NCBI GenBank assembly: GCA_947499935.1
Contig: CANMQH010000012.1
Span: forward strand, 57,701-121,700
DNA: 64,000 bases
Source of the DNA: an uncultured Algibacter sp.
GTDB lineage: Bacteria > Bacteroidota > Bacteroidia > Flavobacteriales > Flavobacteriaceae
Reading direction: 5' to 3'
This document shows, in pieces, positions 42,740 through 51,059 of this stretch (the stretch's first letter is position 1; every line of letters begins with the position of its first letter). A program made the position numbers and the translations under genes. The notes under the pieces were generated by a model. The model was not told the DNA's origin. It did no database searches and saw only the letters and a list, made by a program, of their open reading frames with translations.

Positions 42740-44782
42740 TTATACTGGGATTTCAATACTTATCTTAAATCCGTTTGTTATTGATTTATCAAATATAAAA
42801 CTCCCGCCAATAGCTTCAATACGGTTTTCCGCATTTACTAAACCAACACCCTTTGATATTTTATTTTTATATGTACCAATTCCATTGTCAGTATATCCTA
42901 TTTTTATAATATTATTTTTTCTGCTAAAGATTACACTTACAAGGCTTGCATTACTGTGCTTGCGCATGTTTACTAAAAGTTCTTTGATGACTCTATCTAC
43001 TATTAGTTTTTTTTCATTAGAAATATCAATCCAAATATCAGCTATTAAACTTTGTACAATAACATTAGTATCTTCGGTTTTAAAAGAGGCTAATGTTTTC
43101 TTTAAATCATCAATAAACTCTTTGTTACTCCTTATGGTTGTTTTCTCTTGAGAAAGATCTCTAGCCTTATGATAAATATCTTCGAGATTATCAACAACTT
43201 CAGCAATTGAAGCCGTATTATTTTCTAATTGTACCATTGAACTATAAACATCATTTGCTAATTCATCGTGTATGCGTTTTGAAATGCGTTTTTCGGTTTC
43301 TAATACTTTTTGTTGCTGTACTTTTGTATGCCTATTTTTTAAAATTATAACAATTAATACTATTGTAAGAATTGCTGTTATTAATCCAAATAAATACCAA
43401 TTATTTAGTTTTTGTTTTTTGAGTCGGTCGGCTTTTATGATAGAATTATCTTTAAGCAGTTTTTCGTTATTATATTTAGTCGATGAGTAAAGTTCTCTAT
43501 TTTGCTGATTTATTTTAGTTAATTTTTTATCAATTTTAGTATATAGTAATGCTTCTTCTTTAGGGTTATCTTTAAGTTTAATAATGTATCCTAAGGATTC
43601 AAGTTGTGAAATTTGATCATTTATTTTTGTGGCATTTAATAGTGCTTCCTTCGCAAAACCATGTGCTTTCTTTGGAGATCGGTTTTCATAGTATTCTGTT
43701 AGCCTTATATTGCTAGAGATCAACCCTCTTATATCTTTTGTTTCTTTTCTAATAACTAAAGCTGTATGCAAAAGATACTCTGAAATATCATTATCTGAAT
43801 TCTTTAACCATTCAACATAACCCAAATTATTTATGACTCGAGCATATTCTGTTTTATTTGTAATAGAATCAATTTGATTTTTAAGATTATTAAAAATCAC
43901 AATTGCCACTTTGTAATTGCCTTGATCCCCTAAGATATTAGCTTTAGTATTCTCTAATATTCTTTTAATTTTATTTGAAGGTAATAAATCTAATGCTTTG
44001 TTATTGTTTTTTAGTGCATTATCAAAATTTCCTTCTTCTCTATATGCTGTTGTTATGGTTTGATATAGTCCAAAAATTGTTACTCTATTATCTTGATTTT
44101 CTAAATATTTTAATCCGTCTATAGCAGTAATTCTACTTCCTATAAAATCTCCAAGATTTTTTTGAATCTTAGACATTTCTAATAAACTTTTAGCTAAATT
44201 AATACTATCTCCAATTTTTTTATATAAGTCAAAGGACTTTGTATAGGAGTTAAATGATTTTTGTAGTTGATCGTCTTTCCTAAAATATCTACCAAGTTTT
44301 AAGTATGTGAAAGCCATTGTAGAGCTATCCGCTTTCTCAATAGCATTATTTAATAATTTATGAGAATAAAAAATACTTTTTTTATAGTCGCTTTTCTTTG
44401 CTGAATATAGAGCTGCTTTCTTTAAACCTGACACTAGGTAATCATAATTTGAATGCATCTTACCTAAAGCAATAATACTTTTAGAATAAAATAAAGCACT
44501 ATCAATTTCTTTAAACTTAGAATGAAAAATTGTTTTTAACATCAAAGACTTATAGATAAACGAGTCCTGATTCTCTTTAACTGCTATTTTGTAAAGTAGA
44601 TTAGCACTTTTAAACTTAATACTGTCTGCTAGGTTATTGTTTTTTGCAATATCATAAACACTATCACTTCTTACAATTTTAAAATTTGTTTTTTGAAAAT
44701 TATCATCTGTTTTTTTACAGGACAAATTGTATAACAAGATAAAACTCAAAAAAAAGAGGGATATATATTTTTTAATAAACAT
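42740..44782 (-). CDS. TPR-containing sensor histidine kinase (HisKA_3 type)
   Basis: 680 residues. Lipoprotein-like signal with lipobox YNLSC (Cys 22), then a periplasmic array of TPR helices (about 60-400), a membrane helix (about 463-483), a short coiled coil, the phosphorylation helix EKRISKRIHDELANDVYSSM, and an HATPase domain with ELLVNMRKHSNA (N box) and YTDNGIGTY (G1 box) plus GVGLVNAENRI. TPR-NarX-type kinases are common in flavobacteria. Presumed partner is the adjacent response regulator. It is transcribed in the same direction as the conflict cluster and may control it. Confidence 0.9.
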   Translation of the reverse strand: MFIKKYISLFFLSFILLYNLSCKKTDDNFQKTNFKIVRSDSVYDIAKNNNLADSIKFKSANLLYKIAVKENQDSFIYKSLMLKTIFHSKFKEIDSALFYSKSIIALGKMHSNYDYLVSGLKKAALYSAKKSDYKKSIFYSHKLLNNAIEKADSSTMAFTYLKLGRYFRKDDQLQKSFNSYTKSFDLYKKIGDSINLAKSLLEMSKIQKNLGDFIGSRITAIDGLKYLENQDNRVTIFGLYQTITTAYREEGNFDNALKNNNKALDLLPSNKIKRILENTKANILGDQGNYKVAIVIFNNLKNQIDSITNKTEYARVINNLGYVEWLKNSDNDISEYLLHTALVIRKETKDIRGLISSNIRLTEYYENRSPKKAHGFAKEALLNATKINDQISQLESLGYIIKLKDNPKEEALLYTKIDKKLTKINQQNRELYSSTKYNNEKLLKDNSIIKADRLKKQKLNNWYLFGLITAILTIVLIVIILKNRHTKVQQQKVLETEKRISKRIHDELANDVYSSMVQLENNTASIAEVVDNLEDIYHKARDLSQEKTTIRSNKEFIDDLKKTLASFKTEDTNVIVQSLIADIWIDISNEKKLIVDRVIKELLVNMRKHSNASLVSVIFSRKNNIIKIGYTDNGIGTYKNKISKGVGLVNAENRIEAIGGSFIFDKSITNGFKISIEIPV

Positions 44783-44816
44783 CCCTCAAAAGTACAATTA
44801 ATTTCTTTTTAAGAAA

Positions 44817-44978
44817 TTAATTACCAGTACCATCATCATCATCTTCTTCTTCTTCTATTTCTCCATCATCACCATTTATGGCAACTTCTTCAACTTGGTC
44901 TACTAAAGCTTCTGGCGAACAAGACGTAAAGTTTGCACCAACAAATAAAACAATCATTATATAAAATATAGTTTTCAT
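44817..44978 (-). CDS. short acidic lipoprotein
   Basis: 53 residues from the ATG at 44978 (MKTIFYIMIVLFVGANFTSC); a longer start at 45059 adds unlikely sequence. Lipobox FTSC, then a small acidic tail with long runs of Glu and Asp (EIEEEEDDDDGTGN). It precedes the kinase gene by 34 bp and may be the first gene of that operon. Function unknown; an acidic tail could bind cations. Confidence 0.55.
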   Translation of the reverse strand: MKTIFYIMIVLFVGANFTSCSPEALVDQVEEVAINGDDGEIEEEEDDDDGTGN

Positions 44979-45351
44979 AATTTTTAAAATTTTAGAATTA
45001 AACATTAGTGTCTCCGTCCAGGTTTTTATACCTAGAGACATTAATGGCACTATTGCCATCTGTTAACAATTATTTTAGGAAGTTGAAACCCTATGCGATT
45101 GTCTTTAGTAACTTCCTATCGACTATCAACAAACCGCATTATGGGTTTCCTCAATGATTGATTTTGTACAAGTGTTATGTTTAGCAAGGCTTAACGAAAA
45201 CCAATCACTGATGCAAAGATGTGAAGAGATTGTATTTTAATCGTAGACAGGAAAAGGACTTGCAAAGGACATCTTTAAGACACCTTTAAAATCAGTACAC
45301 TCAAGAGTTTGAGTCTTGCAGAAGTCTTAAAGAATTTTGTAACTTTAGAGT
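44979..45351. other. divergent promoter region of kinase operon and 45352 gene
   Basis: About 370 bp without a supported gene. It holds TGTCTC/GAGACA arms (about 45008-45038) and, close to the 45352 ATG, an AT-rich stretch with TTTG (about 45308) and TAACTTTA (about 45340) that could be a promoter for the plus-strand unit. Confidence 0.35.
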
Positions 45352-46593
45352 ATGGATCATCATATTATTCAACAGATTGTAGAAAAAATGTTTGATAAAG
45401 CTAAAAAGAGCTGCTCTTCACATGCTCCAAATGCTTTATCAAAACATATTGCTGATGAATCTGACTATGAGTTTAATTATAGAACTGCCGAGAGAGCCTA
45501 TAAAAGATATATAGATAATAACACAGGAATAGGAGCACCAATTCCAGAAACGATTAACAGTTTTTGCAAATATTTAGATTGTGATAATTATAAAGATTAT
45601 GTAGAAAAGAATATAAAAAATGACCCAAAAACTGAAGAACCGAAAGATAAAAAAGAGCTAGATAATATAGAAGGAAACACTACTGATCTAGAAAGCGAAG
45701 GTGGAGAAAACAACAAGAAAAACAGAAGATGGATTTTAACACTTAAAATAACTACAGCATTTGCGCTTACATTTATCATTTATCAGCTTGTGAACCCAAC
45801 TATAGGTAAAAAGAATACCATACAACCAATTGAATGCATGACTTGGTCAGTAAATCACTATGAAAAAATAGATTGTGATTTTCAATTACACCCAGAATAT
45901 GGAACAAAAGTAGAGCCATACGACGCTTATAAAAGTAAAATGAAAAAATTGAAAGTGAATGCCTCTTATGATTTTTTTTCTAAAGAAACTGGTCGTCCAT
46001 TAGTATGGTATTATAAAACTAAGAAGGGGACTTTAGAATATTTTAATCTACCTGGCTTTCATCCACTTAATGGAGAAACATTAAAAAAAATAACTCAAGG
46101 AATGATTGAAAAATATATTCCAATTCATATAACTAAACCAGATTCTTTCGTTTCTTCGGATAATATAAGTTCTACAAACGCAGATATAGCAATTTTAGTT
46201 TTGGATGGAAATGATTTTGACAATCAGCTAACCTCAGCTTTAAAAACCAACTATTTCAATAAGAAAAGCTCTATTGTAAGATTGAAAGGTTCTGATATTT
46301 ATGATGAAAATTTTATTTCTAATTTTAGTACTAATGAAAAACTCTTTTTAAACACTAAATCAATAAAAGTTGACACTCTTTTTTTAGGTGTTTCTAAATA
46401 TGATTTTCATAATAATATTGACAAAAAAGATATGATCATTTGCAATCTTCAATTTGATTTCCAAATTCATATCCATAATAATAATAATAATAATTGGAAA
46501 GAAGTAATAACAAAAACAACTACTTCTATTGGAACTGGATATTCTATAACTGAAGCAAAAACCAACGCAATAAAAAAAATTAATTATGAATAA
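45352..46593 (+). CDS. single-TM protein with cytoplasmic N-terminal domain and periplasmic C-terminal domain
   Basis: 413 residues. A ~90-residue helical N-terminal domain with HIIQQIVEKMFDKAKKSC, RTAERAYKRYI and FCKYLDCDNYKDYVEKN is followed by an acidic linker, one membrane helix (127-147) and a ~260-residue exported beta-rich domain ending in an Asn-rich turn (HIHNNNNNNWKE). The N-terminal domain with its Cys residues looks like a sensor or adaptor module; the layout recalls anti-sigma-like or signalling proteins, but no family is recognised. Its stop overlaps the next gene's start. Confidence 0.65.
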   Translation: MDHHIIQQIVEKMFDKAKKSCSSHAPNALSKHIADESDYEFNYRTAERAYKRYIDNNTGIGAPIPETINSFCKYLDCDNYKDYVEKNIKNDPKTEEPKDKKELDNIEGNTTDLESEGGENNKKNRRWILTLKITTAFALTFIIYQLVNPTIGKKNTIQPIECMTWSVNHYEKIDCDFQLHPEYGTKVEPYDAYKSKMKKLKVNASYDFFSKETGRPLVWYYKTKKGTLEYFNLPGFHPLNGETLKKITQGMIEKYIPIHITKPDSFVSSDNISSTNADIAILVLDGNDFDNQLTSALKTNYFNKKSSIVRLKGSDIYDENFISNFSTNEKLFLNTKSIKVDTLFLGVSKYDFHNNIDKKDMIICNLQFDFQIHIHNNNNNNWKEVITKTTTSIGTGYSITEAKTNAIKKINYE

Positions 46594-47413
46594 AACACAA
46601 TATCTTATTTTGATTGTTTTATGTTTTTATACTCAAACATCTTATTCACAAGGCTTTGACAAAAGTATTTCTAAAGTTATTGATACCATATCTAATAAAC
46701 TAAATAATAAAGAAAAAAACGAGTTTCAAATAGCCATATATCCATTTAAATATAATAAAGACAATGAAGATGTGCTTGCTGAATATGTGACAGAAGAATT
46801 TTGGGATTTGATGTCTAAATCTGCTATTAATTATAACGTTATAGATAGAGCTACTTTTGATGAGTACTTCAAAGAGCACAGATTAAAAAGCACAGGTTTA
46901 ATTGACCCCAAGACTGAAAAGCAATTTGGCATGTTAATAGCTGCAGATGCATATGTTACAGGAAAAGTTTATGTTTTCAATAGTATAATTAGATTAAGAG
47001 TTACTGTTACAGATACTCAAACAGGAAAAATCATCACAACAGAATCTGGAAAACTACCAATCACTTATGACGTAGCTAGCTATATAGGGTTAAAAGATTG
47101 GAAAGAAAAAAAAGTAGAAGCTGAAAAAAACAAGAGTTCAAATCCAAATTGTGAAAAGGAGAATGTTGGAGATATTTGTTTTCAAAACAACTCGAAATAT
47201 AAATATGATATAAAGATTCAAAACCTTAGAAGCCCCATGTCCACACTTTATCGAAATATTTCGATTAATTCAGGAAAACATGCTTGTTTTAGAGATCTAC
47301 CTTCCGAAACATATTACTACTCTATAACTGCAAAGCTTAATGCCTATGCTGGCATAAAAAAGGGTAACATCTTTATTAAAACCTGCCAATCATCCATTAT
47401 TGAAGTTGATTAA
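46586..47413 (+). CDS. FlgO/CsgG-like exported protein
   Basis: 275 residues; signal peptide 1-21 (TSYSQ). Residues about 45-165 fit the FlgO/CsgG-type fold: FQIAIYPFKYNKDNEDVLAEY (start), NYNVIDRATFDEYFKE (VIDR motif), IAADAYVTGKVYVF and RVTVTDTQTGKII. A C-terminal ~75-residue Cys-containing domain follows (from DICFQNNSKYKYDIKI). The family builds or supports outer-membrane-associated structures. It overlaps the preceding gene by 8 bp, so the two act together. Confidence 0.7.
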   Translation: MNKTQYLILIVLCFYTQTSYSQGFDKSISKVIDTISNKLNNKEKNEFQIAIYPFKYNKDNEDVLAEYVTEEFWDLMSKSAINYNVIDRATFDEYFKEHRLKSTGLIDPKTEKQFGMLIAADAYVTGKVYVFNSIIRLRVTVTDTQTGKIITTESGKLPITYDVASYIGLKDWKEKKVEAEKNKSSNPNCEKENVGDICFQNNSKYKYDIKIQNLRSPMSTLYRNISINSGKHACFRDLPSETYYYSITAKLNAYAGIKKGNIFIKTCQSSIIEVD

Positions 47414-47498
47414 AATAATTTAATTCGCCTTACTTTTTAATCCATAATTAATTTTCTACTTCATTAATTACATTTTATTTTACCAAAAAGTAAACACT

Positions 47499-47544
47499 CA
47501 AAACACATCAAAAACCCTATAAATTTATGATTTACAAGGTTTTA
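47499..47544. repeat. 46-bp imperfect repeat, copy B
   Basis: 41 of 46 positions equal to 20267-20312 next to ssrA, including an imperfect hairpin of CCCTATAAAT / ATTTACAAGG type. It covers the stop codon of the hipT-like gene at 47532. Confidence 0.7.
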
Positions 47545-48482
47545 AACTTAATAACTTCAAACCGATTGTTTAAAATATTCTTATACTTGAATTTCATCTT
47601 ATCACTCAAAAATGAAACTTCAATTAAATTCAATGAACTTTCTTTTAATTCAAAAAAACGTTTCAAAACGCCATATACTTGTTTTTTAGACAATCCTAAA
47701 CCAATTCCAAAATCAAGAAAATTCTGAAGTGTTATTTTTTTCTTTTTGCCAGCAATTGTTAAGGCTAATTCTTCTGTATCTTCTGGGTTAACTATTTTAA
47801 CATTTAACAAATCATAAGCAGGAGCTAATGCCCATCCATAAGATGTTTTAATCATTGAGAAGTTTTTTAGATGCATATCATTATTTGCTGTGAGATAACT
47901 AAAAATTGTAAGTTCAAAAAAACGTAGTTTATCTAAAAGCGTGTTATCAGCGTAGGTGTCAATGGCTTTTCCTATGCGCTCCATGGAGCCTCTATATTTA
48001 TCAAATGCTTCTAGTACCTGAAACATATCTATCATGTGTATTTTTGATCCATCTTCTGCCCTATCTATGCGTTTAGTGATATAGGATAACTCGCCAGAAG
48101 CTAATTTAATAAGCGTATGAGGAACTACATCAATACTAAACAGGTCTGCCATCTTCATCGTTAGATGTTCATTTGCTGGCATTTCCGTAAAGTCTTTAGA
48201 TGGTGGCTTAAAAATATAATTTCCGCCTAAAGCACCAACTATAGTTAGTCTACTATCTGTTTTATCATCATTTAATAATGACATTGATAATTTTGGTTGT
48301 ACACCAGGGACTGAGACACTTCTTTCAACGACCTGTAATGCCAAGGCATTCATATCATCTAATGAGTATTCAATTTTTGGTGGTATTTCAGTTCCAAAAA
48401 AAGTTAGACTACACGCCACATGAAAATCGCTATCTAAATCAACATCTTTATAACAGTATAAACACTTATTCATAGCTTTCAT
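47532..48482 (-). CDS. HipT-like (short HipA) Ser/Thr kinase toxin
   Basis: 316 residues, lacking the N-terminal subdomain of full HipA. A Zn-finger-like start (C7-x2-C10 ... H21-x2-C24) precedes the kinase domain, with the Gly-rich loop SVSVPGVQPKLS (55-66), catalytic NNDMHLKN (Asp 202, Asn 207) and metal motif APAYDLL (Asp 224). The two Ser of SVS recall the autophosphorylated SIS motif of HipT. It is third in a hipB-hipS-hipT order, overlapping the HipS-like gene by 17 bp. HipT kinases target tRNA synthetases; the target here is inferred only. Confidence 0.85.
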   Translation of the reverse strand: MKAMNKCLYCYKDVDLDSDFHVACSLTFFGTEIPPKIEYSLDDMNALALQVVERSVSVPGVQPKLSMSLLNDDKTDSRLTIVGALGGNYIFKPPSKDFTEMPANEHLTMKMADLFSIDVVPHTLIKLASGELSYITKRIDRAEDGSKIHMIDMFQVLEAFDKYRGSMERIGKAIDTYADNTLLDKLRFFELTIFSYLTANNDMHLKNFSMIKTSYGWALAPAYDLLNVKIVNPEDTEELALTIAGKKKKITLQNFLDFGIGLGLSKKQVYGVLKRFFELKESSLNLIEVSFLSDKMKFKYKNILNNRFEVIKFKTL

Positions 48483-48798
48483 TTACAGGTTCTACACTTA
48501 CTGCTCCAATGCAATTTTTGCAACACGCTAAAAGCAACCCCATACGGTCATTCCTGTTAATCTTCCAGTTTTTTGAAGCAATATCTAACAACCAACCTTC
48601 AGGAATTAAACCTTCAAAAAACGCAAACAAACGCTTGTCTTTATATTCTGTCTTACTAACAGGCATTGTGAAAGTTATAAACTGATTAGGATATTGATTT
48701 ACATAATCGCTATCATAATTAAAAGTAAAATCGCCGTCATTAGTCTCTGTTAAAAGACCACAAAATACTTTGTCGTAATATATTCTAGCTTGTCTCAT
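48466..48798 (-). CDS. HipS-like (HipA N-terminal domain) protein
   Basis: 110 residues corresponding to HipA N-terminal subdomain 1 (Couple_hipA): IYYDKVFCGLLTE, then FTMPVSKTEYK, the hallmark LFAFFEGLIPEGWLL and GLLLACCKNCIGAVSV. In HipBST systems this free domain (HipS) is the antitoxin. It overlaps the HTH gene by 14 bp and the kinase gene by 17 bp, so all three are coupled. Confidence 0.85.
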   Translation of the reverse strand: MRQARIYYDKVFCGLLTETNDGDFTFNYDSDYVNQYPNQFITFTMPVSKTEYKDKRLFAFFEGLIPEGWLLDIASKNWKINRNDRMGLLLACCKNCIGAVSVEPVNESYE

Positions 48799-49006
48799 TA
48801 TCTTCTAATTCTTTTAAACTTATAGGCACAAGTTTATGACCAAACATTTTTAAAACTTGATTAACTTTACCTAAGTTTAAGTTTGTTTTATTTTGCTCAA
48901 TTTTTCGGATTACTGTAAGCGCTACTCCTGCCCTATCGGCGAACTCTTCTTGTGTTAAATCAACCGCTTTCCTGCGCTCTTTTACAAACTCTGATAACTC
49001 CTTCAT
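48785..49006 (-). CDS. HipB-like XRE-family antitoxin/repressor
   Basis: 73 residues from the ATG at 49006 (MKELSEFVKER); the TTG at 49015 lies within a repeat and is less likely. One XRE HTH domain: LTQEEFADRAGVALTVIRKIEQ then NLGKVNQVLKMFG. First gene of the hipBST-type unit; expected to bind the upstream repeats at 49006-49024 and 49086-49104. Confidence 0.85.
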   Translation of the reverse strand: MKELSEFVKERRKAVDLTQEEFADRAGVALTVIRKIEQNKTNLNLGKVNQVLKMFGHKLVPISLKELEDNETS

Positions 49007-49104
49007 TATATGCAATTAAATATAGTTATACACAAATATAATAAATTATACGTAAACACATATAATATTAATAAAAACATCTTTTTTATATGCTTTTAAA
49101 TATA
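49006..49104. promoter_or_regulatory. pair of TTATATGC-NN-TTAAATATA repeats upstream of hipB-like gene
   Basis: TTATATGCAATTAAATATA at 49006-49024 and TTATATGCTTTTAAATATA at 49086-49104 share 17 of 19 bases, centred 80 bp apart on either side of the probable promoter. Candidate operators for the HTH protein. Confidence 0.55.
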
Positions 49105-49166
49105 AATCAGAATAGAAGATATGTTTCTGGAGTGATATCTGTAATTTTCTATATATTTTTATTTAC

Positions 49167-49832
49167 TTATAATTGATTGATACGTTGTAAAATTTCAATT
49201 ATATATTTACCCCCTTCTTCCGCAGTGATTTGATTTATATGACATTCTATAATTTCTCGACGATTGGGATGTTCTAAAATAAAAGAACTCAATTTTTTTA
49301 AAGCTATTTTCACTTCAGAAGAAGCATTGAGTGCCTCACTAACAAATTCTAAATTATTATCTAAAACGTATATGATATCTTCAAAATCATGACTCAACCT
49401 AGGGTCTGATCCTCTGCTTTTAAAAGCCTCCCATTTGGTGGCAAGAAATATAACCACAGGAAGTATTGAGATTTCGATATTATCAATCGTCGTTTTATAA
49501 GCCTTATCGAAACCAGGCTTTAAATACGTGTTTGTAGGACCAAATGGTGTTTCTTCAAAAGGAATAAAATCAATTAAGATACCTTGATATGTGTAGCGGT
49601 ATAAATGTGTTCCTTTTGGATCTGGGTATATCTTTTTCTGTGCTAATTGTTCTCTTAATAGTTCCATTTCCAAAAAATTTGATACTTGCACGCAAACATC
49701 AACATCTGTAGTTACCCTTGGCAATTCTGCACCTTTGTCTGTGGCATAAATACTTATAATGGCACCTCCAATATATACAACTTCAGCATTAAGATCTCCC
49801 AAGGCACGGGCTACTTCAGCCACAACTTTCAA
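49167..49832 (-). CDS. nucleotidyltransferase (AbiEii/MenT-like) toxin-type protein
   Basis: 221 residues. The polymerase-beta-like motif occurs as YIGGAIISIYATDKG, then RVTTDVDVCVQ (Asp-x-Asp pair) and GILIDFIPFEE, with a conserved Lys in LATKWEAFKSRG and a later HDFEDIIYVL (AbiEii-like). It follows an HTH-type gene by 13 bp, the layout of AbiE-type toxin-antitoxin pairs. Activity (nucleotide transfer to tRNA or protein) is inferred from the family. Confidence 0.7.
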   Translation of the reverse strand: MKVVAEVARALGDLNAEVVYIGGAIISIYATDKGAELPRVTTDVDVCVQVSNFLEMELLREQLAQKKIYPDPKGTHLYRYTYQGILIDFIPFEETPFGPTNTYLKPGFDKAYKTTIDNIEISILPVVIFLATKWEAFKSRGSDPRLSHDFEDIIYVLDNNLEFVSEALNASSEVKIALKKLSSFILEHPNRREIIECHINQITAEEGGKYIIEILQRINQL

Positions 49833-49845
49833 ATTTACTTGTGTA

Positions 49846-50367
49846 TTATTGTGTATGTTGTAGTCGTTCTTTTAATAGTGAAATGGCTAAATGTTGTTCA
49901 CGAACCTTTCCTACTCTAATAGCATCAACTAACGCAAGAACTTCATGTAATTTTTTATCTTTCAAAATAGCCTTCGGAACTGATTTATAAAGTGGTTGTA
50001 TCGCTTGACCTCGCATATCTCCTCTTGCATAAGGCCAAACATAATTTTGATCGCTTTGGATTTCTTTATCCAATGGTGATGCAGAATGTGCTGTTGCAAT
50101 ACCTCTTACAATTGGACCTGGTTGTTGCGGAAAAACATATTTAATACCGTGTTGTATAAATTCTAAAAGATTAAGCAGGTTAACCTTTTTACGACTTGCA
50201 TCTATTAATCCCGAATATTTTGAACGTGTTAAACATTCAGATATTTCGGACTGACTAATATTTAAATCCTCAGATAATGTATGTTGATACCACTCTTGCT
50301 CTCCTAATGTTGAAATTTTCAAGAGAATCAAGATATCCTGTGGTTTTAAATTATTATTACTCTTCAT
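49846..50367 (-). CDS. HTH-domain antitoxin/repressor of the nucleotidyltransferase pair
   Basis: 174 residues from the ATG at 50367 (MKSNNNLKPQDILILL); starts upstream fall inside the palindromic operator. The N-terminal winged-helix (about 8-75: ISQSEISECLTRSKYSGL) is followed by a domain with PGPIVRGIATAHSASPL and VWPYARGDMRGQAIQPLY. It probably represses the pair through the two palindromes immediately upstream, and neutralises the nucleotidyltransferase. Confidence 0.7.
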   Translation of the reverse strand: MKSNNNLKPQDILILLKISTLGEQEWYQHTLSEDLNISQSEISECLTRSKYSGLIDASRKKVNLLNLLEFIQHGIKYVFPQQPGPIVRGIATAHSASPLDKEIQSDQNYVWPYARGDMRGQAIQPLYKSVPKAILKDKKLHEVLALVDAIRVGKVREQHLAISLLKERLQHTQ

Positions 50368-50395
50368 AATATTGCATATTGCGATATGCAATATT
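50368..50395. promoter_or_regulatory. 28-bp inverted repeat operator O1
   Basis: Arms AATATTGCATAT / ATATGCAATATT with a 4-bp centre TGCG, abutting the ATG at 50367. Confidence 0.7.
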
Positions 50396-50433
50396 AATCA
50401 AATTTTTCATTATTAGCAAGGAATTTATTAAAC

Positions 50434-50461
50434 AATATCGCATATCGCGATATGCGATATT
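50434..50461. promoter_or_regulatory. 28-bp perfect palindrome operator O2
   Basis: Perfectly self-complementary, half AATATCGCATATCG; centre-to-centre distance to O1 is 66 bp, about six helical turns. Confidence 0.75.
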
Positions 50462-50976
50462 TTTAATTACTCACTATTAGTGTAGCTACTACCATTATAT
50501 TTACTTTAAAAAACATTTTGCATCATTTTTAGCCTGTCTTCCTTTAAATAGCTCATTTGTTTTATCCGCTGCCACCATTCTATTATGATGTTTTACAATA
50601 GCATCTCACTTATCCACCTATAGTATAAAATCCATATAGGTGAAAATATAGTTTTTAGAAAACCTGTTTATCTTACCTACTATATAATCCGATATTCCCA
50701 CGTATTACACTTGATATACCTATAGCAAAAATGTCCAGTTTTTACGTCAATAAACTGGACATTTTATTGTTTTTAGCATCTTTTTTCGACTTATTAATTA
50801 ACTCAGAGACAACAATGATAAGTAAATCAAATTATCTTATCATAACAAACTGCCATTGTAAAGAAAATCAATATTTCTATGCAAAATGGAATCTAGAAAT
50901 TAACATTTAAATATAATTTGAAAGGTTTTAAATCCTTTTGACTACAAAAACAAAACCCAAATGTTAAAGTTTGTTA
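50462..50976. other. gene-poor right arm of the island
   Basis: No supported gene. Contains only the hairpin at 50728-50765 and short frames too small to defend (for example 50501-50578, minus). Confidence 0.5.
50728..50765. terminator. isolated terminator-like hairpin
   Basis: Perfect 14-bp arms AAAATGTCCAGTTT / AAACTGGACATTTT with a 10-nt loop; A/T runs on both sides suit both directions. No gene ends here, so it may belong to a lost gene. Confidence 0.6.
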
Positions 50977-50998
50977 AATCGAGACCAATTCGGTTACC
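50977..50998. repeat. 22-bp direct repeat (right copy)
   Basis: Identical to 20354-20375; 61 bp inside the right attachment core. Probable integrase arm site. Confidence 0.6.
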
Positions 50999-51059
50999 TC
51001 TAAAAAAAGCACCTTTCAGAAGCCTTATAAACACAATAAAGTTCGGATTCTCGTCGTTG

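Noticed and set aside
50501..50578. 25-codon minus-strand frame (MVAADKTNELFKG)
   Set aside because: Looks protein-like but an in-frame stop lies just upstream and nothing supports expression; at best a pseudogene scrap.
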